NCBI GenBank assembly: GCA_030248215.1
Contig: JASANG010001737.1
Coordinates: 315,001 to 379,000, forward strand
Reading direction: 5' to 3'
Origin: Enoplolaimus lenunculus
Lineage: Eukaryota > Nematoda > Enoplea > Enoplida > Thoracostomopsidae
DNA: 64,000 nucleotides
The notes beneath the pieces are model-generated. The model did no database searches. It was not told the DNA's origin and saw nothing but the letters and a program-made list of their open reading frames with translations. Positions 33,583-46,100 of the stretch are shown in pieces. How positions within the stretch are numbered: position 1 is the stretch's first letter; every line of letters begins with the position of its first letter. The translations under genes and the position numbers were made by a program.

Positions 33583-34268
33583 CCATTTCCAGATCAGGGG
33601 CAGGCCGTTTTTCCGCGGGACTGCAATAGAGTAAGCTTAAACTTTATGCCATCATTTACTTAGACTTGGCTTAAGTGTAGGCTTAGCCGTACGCTTAGAC
33701 TTTAGCTTAAGCTTATGCTTAGGCTTTTGCGGAGTTGACGTTAAAACTAGAGAATCGTGGAACACTATTTGCCGCCTATCAAAATATTGGGTAACATTTT
33801 GTCTGGATTTTAACCGTATATCACATTCCAACAACCGCACTTGTCTGCCAGGCTTAGGCGTATGCTTTTACTACACTGCAAAAAATAGTGAGTCAAATTG
33901 ACTCTCTCCGAAATAGGCTTTTCCGGACTCACAAACTGAGTCAAAATTCGACTCCGCCAGAGTCAAATTTGACTCACTGAGCGACTCATTAAGTCGAGTT
34001 TGACTCCGGCGGAGTCAAATTTTGACTCAGTTTGTGTAGTCCGGAAAAGCCTATTTCGGACCGAGTCAATTTTACTCACCATTTTTTGAAATTTTGACTC
34101 AGTTTGTGTAGTCCGGAAAAGCCTATTTCGGACGGAGTCAATTTTACTCACCATTTTTTGAAATTTTGACTCAGTTTGTGTAGTCCGGAAAAGCCTATTT
34201 CGGAGGGAGTCAATTTAACTCACCATTTTTTGCAGTGTACTGTAATACGGCCCTGTTCTTTACGTTTA
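33583..34268. repeat. A-family element interrupted by an E element
   Basis: The left end GGCCCATTTCCAGATCAGGGG with a GCTTAGG core runs to 33873. The right end (AATACGGCCCTGTTCTTTACG) resumes at 34238. The E element between them is younger. Confidence 0.7.
33874..34237. repeat. E-family palindromic MITE, TA target duplication, with a 72-bp triplication
   Basis: Ends CACTGCAAAAAATAGTGAG and its inverse, flanked by TA on both sides. The body is GAGTCAAATTTGACTC-type palindromes. From about 34021 a 72-bp block (TTTGACTCAGTTTGTG ... CACCATTTTTTG) is repeated three times in tandem. A shorter relative lies at 44024-44226. Confidence 0.85.
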
Positions 34269-34456
34269 GCCGTTACCATTCAATGTCTTGAGTGCTGCAC
34301 ATTAAAATTGCCAGGTCACAAATGTTGTTCAACATACGTCGTCTCGGTCGTATAGGACCACATCTGGAATTGTGCGAATTTTTGAAATCGGAAAAAAAAC
34401 GATATTTTTGTTTTGTGCCCAGCCGGTATAAGATTACAAAACATCAGATACACAGA

Positions 34457-34482
34457 AAGAGCGAGAGAGAGAGAGAGAGAGA
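34457..34482. repeat. (GA)n microsatellite
   Basis: About 11 GA units within a region of no assigned gene. Confidence 0.85.
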
Positions 34483-34827
34483 ATGGAGCGCAGAAGTTGG
34501 TTTGCCCAGGAATAACAGGGTTTTTGTGGATTTCAAAACCGCAACGGTGTCAAAAGCCAAATGATATACGACGCCGGCGGCATTAAAACCGTGATTGTGT
34601 TTTTTTCTACTTCCCTTCAAGTCATACAAGGAAAATACATTATTAACTTTGTCGACGATTTTATGGTTTGGTATTATTTTTTGATCAAAAATGTTTCAAT
34701 GCCGGCGATGGCGAGTAACAAAAGCAACGAATTGTTTTCGTAAAATTTGGTCTGTTTCAATTTCAAAAGAATATTCTAGAATGAAGATACTGTAATTGAT
34801 TGGTTTAAAGCTTTGAGCGTCCGCTCA

Positions 34828-34987
34828 GGCCCGTAGACAGCTAACATTGCTGGGGGGGTGGCTAAAAATTTTCCAGGAGGGGTATTCAATGGTTTTCAAT
34901 GGGTCACAAACAAGGTTGAAAATTCTCTAGGGAGGGCCAAAATTTTTCCAGGGGGGACTGAGGGCCTGCCCTTAGCTACGGGCCCGC
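34828..34987. repeat. G-family MITE
   Basis: GGCCCGTAGACAGCTAACATTGC and CCCTTAGCTACGGGCCCG ends; full body. Confidence 0.85.
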
Positions 34988-35105
34988 ATCCGCTGTCTGG
35001 TTCCGGTTAAGAATACTGTTACTTTTAAGTTCCGGGCTTCCTGGTGATCAATGAGACGACAACTAAGTGGTGTCTTAATGGGCGGACAAGTCATATAGAA
35101 AAACT

Positions 35106-35770
35106 AGGCAGGCTGTAAACGGATAGTAAAAATAACGTAAACGGAAAACAACGGATATTGAAGTATAAAAGTTTCGGCCAATGTTTAGCGCAGGGGCTTC
35201 TCGTTGTGCAAGGTTCAAAACTTATAGTATTTCTTCAAATTGCCGGACGGTTTTCGACACAAAAGTGCCTGAATTCTATACGTTTTAAATTTTCCACTTT
35301 TTCCGTTTTCCAATCAAACTTTACATTACATCCTGGCTTACGAATTTTTCACTTTTACAGTTTTCCCATCCAAACATTTATGCTTATGTTTTTTCCACCC
35401 AAACCAGCTCAGTTCCATGCCGTGAAACAGGAGTGGCTGCGTCGTGCTGCTGGTCATAAGTTTTCCAATTTGAAAATCGGAAATCCTCTGGGGTTCACAT
35501 GAGCTAAAGTTTCAAAAATGTTATTTTTTAGTGGAAAAAATGGCGAATCTATGGAAATTTTTACGATTTTGGATGAATTTCGTAATTTTAATTTTATTTC
35601 AAACAATTGAAGCATATCTATAACAAAGAACTAGAAGTTATACACATGAGTAATAACTAATTTTGAACGTAAAAATACCACAATTTCCGTTATATCAAGA
35701 ACGGAAACGAAACGGACATCGATTTTTTTCAAAATGGAAACGGAAACAGATATCCGGTTACACCCTGAAA
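35106..35770. repeat. M-family element, longest copy
   Basis: Left end CAGGCTGTAAACGGATAG, right end GATATCCGGTTACACCCTG, imperfectly inverted. A short open frame at 35404-35502 (..QFHAVKQEWLRRAAGHK..) lies inside and may be a remnant of the element's own gene. CAGGG-type ends recall hAT elements. Confidence 0.6.
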
Positions 35771-35935
35771 CAATGCTATTTCCTAGCGACCGGGAGGTGA
35801 ATAGGAGCCCTCAATTTTGCTACCCCTAAATCTGTAATTGTTCCTACTGCTATGTGTTTTACACATAAACATTTTACTCGTACAATTCAATATCTGTTGT
35901 TACAAAGTTTCAGCGCCAGCGTGTCATATTTATTT

Positions 35936-36387
35936 TACTGTAGTGACCCGAATAAGAGGAAGAAGCTGATATTTATTTGGAGTCTTCAGAGGAAACCCTT
36001 CTTGTTATTATGTCATATATATACATACTGTTATCTATTTATAACCCGCCCTCTATCGCCTTTTGTTACTGATATATCCGGTATTGAAACTATCCGTTGA
36101 ATTAAACAATTATTAGTCATATCAAAAGCTTGATTGATCATGCAAGGTTACACTTAGGAAGTTACTTTCAAAATAAAAGTACGCTTTTAGGTTTCGAACT
36201 TAACTTTACTTGGTCCTGTAGTCATTTATGCGCTACAATTAGGGATAATTGACACTTATGGTGTCCTGATTATGGTTTAGGGACTCTATCCGCTTACGGA
36301 CTCTTATTAGGGATACAGACTCCAATTGATTGGGACTCAAATTGGGGACCCCCTCTTATTACCCCTCTTATTCGGGTCACTACAGTA
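35936..36387. repeat. F-family MITE, complete
   Basis: TACTGTAGTGACCCGAATAAG at the left and CTTATTCGGGTCACTACAGTA at the right, with TA at each edge. Confidence 0.9.
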
Positions 36388-36607
36388 TCGCTGGAAATGG
36401 TAGGTTTACACCACCACATACGGTGTCAATAGCTATTTCCTGCAAATGCTTTTGTGTTAAATTTTATAGCCGCTAGATTTTGATGGCCAAAACCTACTCC
36501 TTGAGAAGACAGTAAAGAATAACGGATAGTTCAGGCGTTTTTAAGATTTTAGTGCAGAATTTCTGAAACGTAGTATAAACTTAAACATAGTGTGCGTTAA
36601 GCTTTAG

Positions 36608-36816
36608 GGGCCAATGTAAGGAACACGGGCGGAGCAGTATTATAAGCCTAAGCCTAAGCCTAAGGCTCAGCCTAAGCCTAAGAGTAACAATGATCCTATT
36701 TCTAAGCCTAAGCGCAAGCCTAAGCCTAACCAAGCAAAAAAAATTAATCTAAAGCTTTAGCTTACTCTATTGCAGTCCTACAGAAAAACGTTCCGCCCCT
36801 GATCTTTACAATGGCC
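36608..36816. repeat. A-family element
   Basis: GGGCCAATGTAAGGAACACGGG and CCTGATCTTTACAATGGCC ends; core of CCTAAGCC hexamers. Confidence 0.85.
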
Positions 36817-37250
36817 AGCTTAGGTAAGGCCGTTTGTCTTTAAATATTATTTCATCGAGTGACGTTTTGTAACATGACGTCACATTGATTCGAACCTTTG
36901 TCTCCGATCATTATGCTTAGGCTTAGGGCTTTACCAACTCGCCGACGACAAGTTGTTGAGCAACGAGTGGACGTATAATCCTTATCTCCTGTATACAGCG
37001 GCTGTTTGCAGAAACTTTTTTTACACAATTCATGATTTGGCTAATCAAATGATACATATTGTGTCAAATTTAATACTTAAAAGTGAATTATGTGTTATGT
37101 TAAGTATTACTGTGGTACAGTTTCGCAGTACGCATGCCGACAAACCAATAGACGGCGATGTAAGTGTTGCAACTGTAATTTTATTCGCTGTTACTTGTGC
37201 TCCAATGAAATTTCGTAGCCTTCAAGATTTAATTTTCTGAGGTACCCGTT
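36817..37250. other. No firm gene; one weak open frame
   Basis: A 95-codon + frame (36953-37240) contains a consensus donor (GGCGAT|GTAAGT near 37159). I cannot connect it to the LOX gene or to any family. Confidence 0.25.
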
Positions 37251-37438
37251 AGGTTGCGCTATACTTTTGTTGACGTCCGGCGTAGTCCGTCACCCGTGCG
37301 GCGCCCTTCGTTACTGTGCGGTATCATACGCAAATAACTCACGTACGATAACGTATGGTGACGGACGTGACGGACGGCGACGTACGGGTGACGGACGGGT
37401 GACGGACGGGTGACGGACGTCGAGCATAGCGCAACTCT
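37251..37438. repeat. B-family MITE with short internal tandem
   Basis: GGTTGCGCTATACTT and GAGCATAGCGCAACTC ends; three GTGACGGACGG copies near the right end. Confidence 0.85.
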
Positions 37439-38123
37439 AAACAAAAAATAACACAGCCCCAAATTTTCAGCTTTACAAGACTCCTTAACCACAGCGATAA
37501 TTTTTGTTCTACTAAAAACGTGGTACCCCGTAATGTATACGCAGTAGCAGGCGATGTATATTTGTAAAACAAAGTATTAAACTTTGAACATTTTGACTCA
37601 AAAATTTATAAACCAACCACAAACACATCCTGGTTCAGTTCAAAATTAAATTTGTTTATACAATACTTAAACTTAATAGTTATCTATAGAAGCAGATTAA
37701 CTGTCTACTGGAGTAGAGTTTAAATGACTATGATGCTCGCATGAGTTCTCCGAATTTGACTCAGATTAAAAGTTAGTTTGCTCGCTGGACAGCGTATTGT
37801 AATTTAGAGCAGGGAATGCTGACATGTCTTCGTATAATATTCACCACTTCTAAGTTAAGCTTGTAATGTATATATCAGGGTTCAACGGGAATTCCAGTTC
37901 CGGCCAGAATTCCTGCAAAAATTCAATTCCTGTTCCGGTTCCTGTTCCTGCATTCAAAATAGTACTTTCGAAAATGAGTGTTTTTGCAATTAATTCAATT
38001 CCGTTAATAAACTGTTAGATTAGGAATCTGATATGATTTCGCAAAACTTTCTGACAAAATAGCTGAAAATTCGCTTAAGCTATTTGTGGGCTAGTTGTTT
38101 AAAAAGTTCAACCGTAATTCGTC

Positions 38124-38334
38124 GGTGCCCCTGAGACCTACTTTTATGCTAGGATTCGAACTCCAGTGACTGGAGTGGGAGGCGTATACTATCACCACTC
38201 AGCTATAGGAGCTTGACGCTCGAGCCCGAGGGGGCTCTCACGTCTTGTGGTGATTTAGTACTGTATATACGTGTTGCAATTGTTAAACACGGTGCGATAT
38301 ATACTATTTAACGTATACACACTGTGCTGAAACT
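38124..38334 (-). repeat. C-family element, both outer ends lost
   Basis: The tRNA-like core in reverse (GGATTCGAACTCCAGTGACTGG .. CACCACTCAGCTATAG), with flanking ATATATACTATTTAACG. The terminal TTAACCC repeats are missing. Confidence 0.75.
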
Positions 38335-38359
38335 TAACCTACGACTGCATTCAGGCTAT

Positions 38360-38614
38360 CACTGTAAATTCCATTGAGTTGGTTGATCAATTCAGCTAGC
38401 GAGTTGGTTATTTCTGAATTAATATCAGTAAACATTAGCTCACACTGAGTTGAGTTGATTCTCACTCTGAGTTGAGTTGACTCTGGGCGAGTTGAATAAT
38501 TAGCTCAGAATGAATTGAATCAACTCAAATTTCTGAGACCAAATAGTCCTAACTCTGCAGACTGAGTGATTCAAGTTATTCTGAGTTAAAATCAACTCAC
38601 TGAAATTTACAGTG
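38360..38614. repeat. D-family palindromic MITE
   Basis: CACTGTAAATTCCATTGAGTTG and CACTGAAATTTACAGTG ends; the body is repeated GAGTTGA / TCAACTC. Confidence 0.85.
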
Positions 38615-38926
38615 TAGCGGTTTAACTAAATCGTGCTTACCGAAATACTGATTGTATTAACTTCACCAGAACCAAATATGTGTAGCTATGTAATTTTGAA
38701 CGACGTATACAATCAACCAAGAGCCAAAACTTTGTTGGTTAAAAAAGCGTCACAGCGCTGAAACGGTAGGACAGTTCCTATTAAACAGTTTGATTTGTTA
38801 TAATAGGAATTGACACAAACATGGAAACTAAAAGAAAGTTAATTCCTGACAAAAAGTAGTAACCTATTTAAAAGAATGGAGTTGGTTTGAGCCAAGGGAC
38901 ACTACGAAGCACATATATTAATAAAC

Positions 38927-39112
38927 ATGACTTCAAACGCATCATACAACTCAGATACACCAAAAATGAATAAACCTGAAATGTTAACACACCGCACTGA
39001 AAAAACTTGGCCAGTTACAACGGTTTTGCCTGCTCCGGCGTATAGGCGAACCCAATTACGCTTCTTTGTAGACAAGATTTTATCTTGGTTCGGGTATAAA
39101 AGTAGGTCCTAA
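38927..39112 (+). CDS. Small ORF, possible first exon, unrecognised
   Basis: An ATG-started 61-codon frame (MTSNASYNSDTPKMNKPEML ...) with a possible donor AAA|GTAGGT near the end. No signal peptide, so it is an unlikely start for the secreted LOX downstream. No family match. It may be chance. Confidence 0.25.
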   Translation: MTSNASYNSDTPKMNKPEMLTHRTEKTWPVTTVLPAPAYRRTQLRFFVDKILSWFGYKSRS

Positions 39113-39203
39113 CTTCTGCATGTAAACTGTTTATCTTTAAAAATCAGAATCGCTCGTGCTTAATAACACACGTGCAACGCTAACATGTATTGTGGATGGT
39201 GTA

Positions 39204-39454
39204 CACTGTAAATTCCAATGAGTTGATTTTAACACAGACCAAGTTGAATTCACTTAGAAGTCAGAGCTCTGAATTAGGTCTTTCATAACTCAGAATTCTG
39301 AATTGATTGAACTTATTTTGAGTTAATTAATCAAGTCACTCGGAATTAAATCAGCTCAGGGTGAATTAGTATTTACTGTAATTATCTCAGAAATAACCAA
39401 AAATCACTAATTATCTCTTGGAGTTGATTAATCAACTCATCGCAGCTTACAGTG
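39204..39454. repeat. D-family palindromic MITE with TA duplication
   Basis: CACTGTAAATTCCAATGAG and GCAGCTTACAGTG ends flanked by TA on both sides. Confidence 0.9.
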
Positions 39455-39643
39455 TATTACATAAAAAAAATTACGGCCGATGCTAACTATATGGTCTACT
39501 GCTTACCGTAAACCAAACCTAATCATAAAGCCTAATTCTATTAGCTTACGCCTACACGTATCTGTTGCCCAGTTTCTCTGAACCCGTGCCTCCCATCGGG
39601 CAGGGCCTACAATTAACACTGGCCAAAACTACAAAATCACGTA

Positions 39644-39891
39644 CACTGAAAATTGCAATGAGTCAATTAATCAACTCAGAGAGCTAATTAGTTATTTTTG
39701 GTTAATTCTGATTTAATAACAGTAACTTACTGGGAGCTGATTTAATTCCGTGTGAGTTGTTAGTTAACTCAGAATGAGTTCAATCAATTTACAATTCTGT
39801 CGAATTCTGAAATACCTAATTCAGAGCTGACACTTCAGAGTGGATTCAACTCCTTCTGAGTTAACATGAACTCAGAAACATTACAGCAGTG
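39644..39891. repeat. D-family MITE abutting LOX exon 1
   Basis: CACTGAAAATTGCAATGAG at the left and CATTACAGCAGTG at the right, TA flanks on both sides. It ends 7 nt before the SRCR exon. Confidence 0.88.
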
Positions 39892-39898
39892 TATACAG

Positions 39899-40103
39899 AA
39901 TTCGGATGGGCCACTGTTACAGATCCGATTGACCGGTGGAACCAATCCGTACGGCGGTAACGTTCAAATCTACTTTGTCGGCGCGTGGGGTAACATCTGT
40001 GACGATGACTGGGACGTATTGGACGCGGCGGTTGTATGCAAACAGCTCGGGTTCAGTCAAGGTGTCTCCAGAATAACGACAGATTCGTATTTTGGCGATT
40101 CGC
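39899..40103 (+). CDS. LOX exon 1 found: first part of SRCR 1
   Basis: Acceptor TATACAG at 39898, donor TCGC|GTAAGT, phase 0 in, phase 1 out. Encodes the GGTNPYGG and [19 protein letters not shown] core of an SRCR domain. Confidence 0.9.
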
Positions 40104-43100
40104 GTAAGTCTGATTGCGCAACGAAATTTCGACGACGCAAATTATTTTTCTATTTGGCCAATGTTATGCTTCTAAAGGCGTAGAGCATATTTGTAATCCT
40201 ATACTTAACTGTAAGCATCAGAGTAAGAATAAAATACAAGCCTAAGTGTTAGCGTAATGTAAAAATTAATCTAAAGCCAAAGCCTGCTTTGACTGTTGTC
40301 ATTTAAATTTGATAGCATTGTACTTTCTGCTCATTAAATTAAAAATTGCTTTATAGATGCGTCGGCCCATGTATAGAACAGGGCCGGATCGTTTTCCTGT
40401 GGGGCGTAAGCATCAGAGTAAGAATAAAATACAAGCCTAAGTGTTAGCGTAATGTAAAAATTAATCTAAAGCCAAAGCCTGCTTTGACTGTTGTCATTTA
40501 AATTTGATAGCATTGTACTTTCTGCTCATTAAATTAAAAATTGCTTAAGAGCGCGGCCCAGAAGAACAGGGCCGAACTTTCCCGGGGGGCAAAAAGGAGG
40601 TCGTTTTTTTTTAACAATTTGCTTAGGCTTAGGCTAAGGCTTAGGCTTAGGCTTAGGCTTAGGAATAGGCTTATACTTACGCTTAGCATTAGCCTTAGGC
40701 TTAGGTTTAGTCTTAGGTTTTAGGCTTAAGCTTAGGAATATACTACTGTTCCGGCCCTGTTCTACACATGGGCCGATGCGTCTTTGGTATATTAAATCTA
40801 CAAGTAGGACCTATGATGGCACTTGAATTTTACGGCGGTGAACCGCGCCGGGCGACATGGAAAAGTGCCGGGCAGGTTTAAAATTGTCTCAAATGCATAG
40901 AACCATCTTGTGCTAAAATGAGCTATTTTAGCTTCTGGATTCGATTGAAGGATTATGGGTGAAGCAAATATATAGGCTTTTTATTAGCTTAATTATTAGA
41001 TTCGGTTAGTACACCGGATCCTTGGCTTGCGGTTCAGTTATTTTGTATTTGGCCTCTAAACACCATGTGACCACACTTTCATATCTGTGCACAGGGCTGG
41101 GTACCGGAAAACGAAGAAAAGGCTTTGTTCGGTTTTTGTAAAGGGATGAAAAAATGGAAGAAACATTTCATAAAAATATTTCATGTTTAGCAATAATTTG
41201 CGTAATAGCGACAAAACGACATCCCAGAAAACTGTAAAAAAATTATGTTTTTCTTAAACGCTTCCCAGCGGGAATTGGTATTGTTTGTCAGGGGAATACC
41301 TGTTTGATTGGTTGGACCAGATGTTTTTACTGTTTGTCTTGCCCGTAGCCGTGATGGAGATGAATTGGAAGCAGACGGAAATTTTTGTTTTTGCAATTTG
41401 AAGCATAATCTTACCACGAGGTTTTAGAAAGATTCCTATATATTTTGGCCCATGTAAAGATCAACGGCGGCGGAACGTTTTTCTGCGGGACTGCAATAGA
41501 GTAAAAGCTTAAGGTTTATACTAATTTTTTGCTTGCATTAGGCTTAGGCTTAGGCGTATGCTTAGCAATAAATTCATTTATACGCTTAGGCTTAGGCTTT
41601 AGGCTTAGGCTTAGGAATATGCTTATAATATTGGTCCTGCCCGGTTCTTTACATTGGCCTATATTTTTAATAAATTCTGATTATATCATATAACAATGAA
41701 ACTACACTCCGTATTATCAGGTTTTTTGCTAAATACCAGTTTTAGGCGTTTGCCATTTTGGCAGCGTGTACCCTATGTTTTATCAAGTGTCTAAATTGTT
41801 AATTTATACTGTAGTGACCCGAATAAGAGGGGGGAGTGATAATTATTTAACCTCTCCAGAATGTGCCCCCTGGTAACTCGGTTACGAATTGAAATTTATT
41901 TTTATCCCACGGTCCACCACCCTTCGTTACTGATAATTATCCGGTACTGCGATTATCCGTTGAATTAATCATTGGTTTGTATTGTTTCGAAAGCTTGAGC
42001 CATAATGCAAGATTATACTTAGCAATGTACTTTCAAAACTTAAGTATGCTTTACAGTTTCGAACTCAACTTCATTTGGGCCTGGAATTATTTATGCACTA
42101 CAATTAGAGATAATTGCCATTTATAGACTGTAATAATGATTTAGGAACTCTATCCGGTTACGGACTCTTATTAAGGATGCAAACTTCCATTGATTGGGAC
42201 TCAACAATGGGTACGACCCCCTCTAGTGTAATTTTTAGTACCGACTTTTTCAATTTTACTATTTTTCCAGAAAAAAACCAACCCTGTGTGTTGCACTAAT
42301 CACCTCTTACTAATGAGTAACTTCAAACCAGTGATTGGCGAGCTGGCTGAAATCAGCACATTTTTTTTGCAAACTGATAAATTTTACAACTTACAATTGT
42401 GGCTTATTTTTACTATTTCAGATCTCATTCATATGGACAACGTCGCATGCACTGGGACAGAGCTTCAGTTGAGTGAATGCAAATTTGATGGCATCGGCGT
42501 TCACGATTGTAGTAATGTTGAAGCCGCTGGTGTGGAATGCATTCCAAATTATCACGATCCAGTGGAACCGAAAATTTACAATTTTCCAACGATCCGTGTA
42601 AGGATGCGCAGTTTAATTGCACTAAATAGATTAATATTGCCTTTTGATACACATTTGTTGAGAAATCTTATATCTCGATATATTGTTTAACAAAATATCA
42701 AAGCTTAATTTTGCCGTAAATATGTTACAATTTAGAAAATTAATTTTAAAATTTCAAAGGTCCTGGTTTTCAGTTTTCGTTGGCTGTAATTGTTTGACAT
42801 AGAAATCCAGCTTGACTTTTGTTAACTATAATTAATATTAAGGATAGTAAACTTAAAAATTTTCGCTTAACCCTTTCTCACATGAATATTCCCTATTTCC
42901 CCTGAGACCTACTTTTATGCTAGGTTTCGAACTCCAGTGACTGGAGTGGGAGGCGTATACCATCACCACTCAGCTATAGGAGCTTAGCGCTCGAGCCCGA
43001 GGGGGCTCTCACGTCTTGGGGTGATTTAGTACTATGTGTACATTTTGCAATTGTTAAACACGGTGCGATATATACTATTTAACGTATATACACTGCGCTG

Positions 43101-46100
43101 AGTTGCCTACAGGCAACTCATGTGAGCAGAGGTTAATAGCTAATCAACCAAAACCTAATAACGTTACAAAATAAGCTAATATATATAACGGCAGATATTT
43201 TTAATTTTTTTGTATATTTCTAGAAAACTTCTAAGTAGTATTAAGAGTCGATAACGACTCCTTTTACAAGAGTGTGCAACTGGGTACACTCTGCGCAGAA
43301 AAAAATGCACCCAGCGCACGTTGCAGTTTTGGCCTACACTCCCTTTATTTAGAGGGGGTACAACTTGCGCGAACCATGGCACTGTACGTATACGGCATCA
43401 AAAATGTTTAACTTATAGTTCAATTTAGGGGTATTGCCGTATGATAGCGACCCCCGGTCTAAATAGGCAGTGTGGTGGGCTAAAAATGGAACGCCTGCTG
43501 GTACATTTTGTATCATGCTAAATCCCCAAGAATTGCGCACTCTGGTATCATGTACTCTTGGTATTATCAAGAGACAGACGCTTTTCATACGCTCTTCTAA
43601 CAGTATTGTCAGAAGTTTTATATTCTATTTTAGGAAAATTTTAACTTATATTACGGTCAACGCTTAAGTATTCGTCTGGACGGCGGACGGCATTCAAACG
43701 AAGGTCGAGTCAGCGTAGCACTGCCTGGATTACACCGATGGGGCACAATTTGTCCGGACAAATGGTCACTTCGTGAAGCCATGGTGGTGTGCCGTAGTCT
43801 TGGATTAGTGTACGCTGACCAGGCTCCAATAACTCATCTGTTTGGAGGTGAAAACGAAACTCAATTGCTCGAGCTCGTGTCTTGTAGCGGTCAAGAGCCA
43901 AGTTTAGAAGATTGTCGAGTCAACAATATGACTGAATATGTAAGCAAATATACAGTGTATCTGACATAAAATGTCAGTTGTGAATTTTTGTACACAAAAG
44001 CATTTAGCTTAGCGAGTGACGTACACTGAAAAAAATGGAGAGTCAAATTGACTCTTTCCGAAATAGGCTTTTCCGGACTACACAAACTGAGTTAAATTCG
44101 ATTTGTTCAAGTTCGACTCACCGAGCGACTTAGTTCAATTTGACTCTGGCGGAGTCGAATTTTGATTCAGTTTGTGCAAAAGCCTATTTCGGAGGGAGTC
44201 AATTTGACTCGCCATTTTTTGCAGTGGACGTTTTAACTGAGGCTTAGGCTTTACAACAGCTTACTCGTTTACAAACAACTGATATGGTTATGTTTTACAT
44301 TTTTTATGAATGTTTTTATTTTTTTATGAATGTTTTTATATTTTTATGAATGTTTTTATTTTTTATGAATGTTTTTATATATTTATGAATGTTTTTATAC
44401 TTTTTTATGAATGTTTTTATTTTTTATGAATGTTTTTATATTTTTATGAATGTTTCTTTTTTTACGAATGTTTTCATATTTTTATGAATGTTTTCATATT
44501 TTTATGAATGTTTTTATATTTTTATGAATGTTTTTATATTTTTATGAATGTTTTTTTTATATTTTTATGAATGCTCCGACTCGCGTAATGTCGCCTCTGT
44601 TGTCTGCACTGACAAACTGCCGGATTTAGTGCCGAACGCTGAATTAATGGCAACATCAGCGCATTTGCACGATCAACCAATGTTTTATTTACAATGTGCA
44701 ATGGAAGAAAACTGCCTGTCTTCGTCTGGATACATAATTCGAGGCACCGATCCAGACTGGGCTCATTCCATGCGGCGTTTGTTACGGTTTTCGACGAGGG
44801 TGGAAAACGTTGGCGATGTTGATTTTAGACCGTTTCTACCCAAAGGATCGTGGGAGTGGCATCAGTGTCATATGCATCATCATTCAATGGAAGTATTTTC
44901 GCATTACGATATTATTGATATTGTTACTGGCGCACGAGTTGCCGAAGGTCACAAGGTTAGTTGACGCACTTGTAAACTTGCCTTCCATCAACAAAGCTTG
45001 AGGTTAGGGTTAGGCTTTTAGGTAACTAAAAAGCTTGCACATGCCTAAACTTGTGCCTCTCCCACCAGCATCTTTGAACTTAGGGTTAGGTTTAGGTATC
45101 GAAAAAGGGTTGCACATGCCTAAACCTATGTCTCTCCCCCCAAGCATCCGTGAACTTAGGATCAGGTTTAGGTATCGAAAAATGCTTAGACATGCCTAAA
45201 CCTACGCCTTTGTCTAAGGCTAAGCCTTAAATTAAATCTGACTCAAAATGTATAACAACCGTAAGTTGGTTTAAATTTTTATGACAGACAAAATATTAAT
45301 ATCTCTTGATTTTAAGAAATGTTTTTGAATACTTTATAGCAATATACTTCTGTAAATTGTATCATGCCTTTGTTATTGGTATAAGCTTTTTCAAAAATTG
45401 GAAATTTTCCGAAAAATAGCCTGTATTCTGATCTACACGGAATGTGCTAGGCGTATATATCCATTCATCTTGGATCATAATTTAGCCCTACCGGTATCAA
45501 TTGAAGTTTGAAATCCCTAGGTTCATGGTTTAAAATTTCATATATCGGTAAGTTTACCACTTATCGCTATTGGTGGTATTATCCGTCCGTCTCTAGATAA
45601 TAAATTCCACACCAAGTTATACGTCAAACATAGTTTTCCACCTCTAGCAATGTTGAATAATGTTTTCTACCCCCAGTGATATTAAATAAATATTTCCGTC
45701 CCCAGCGACGTTAAACAAATTTTTCCACCCCCAGCGATATTAAATAAAGTTTTCGTTTTCCAACCCCAGCGATATTAAATAAATTTTTCCACCCCCAGCG
45801 ACGTTAAACAAATTTTTCCGCCCCCAGCGATTTTAAATAAAGTTTTCCACCCTTAGTTCAAACAATTAAAGTTATAACTCCTCTGTCAGTGTACAAGGGC
45901 AACACTTTAATTGATCCCAAAAATGCGCAACATTAACTATATTTTTGACCGGATGCTGCTAAAGTTGTTCATTTGAATAAAAACAATTTCTGGTCACCAA
46001 ATTACTATTAACAGCCAGGGGGGGCGAACAAGGATTTCGTTTCGGGAGGATATAACCTCATTTAAATATGCAATATTTGGACTTCTAAAATCAAGAAAAT

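Noticed and set aside
35158-35502. Frame ending QFHAVKQEWLRRAAGHK.., first taken as a terminal host exon
   Set aside because: It lies between the ends of an M-family element, so it more likely belongs to the repeat.
36953-37240. 95-codon + frame as the missing LOX signal-peptide exon
   Set aside because: It has a donor-like GTAAGT, but no recognisable signal peptide or start context that leads into the SRCR exon.
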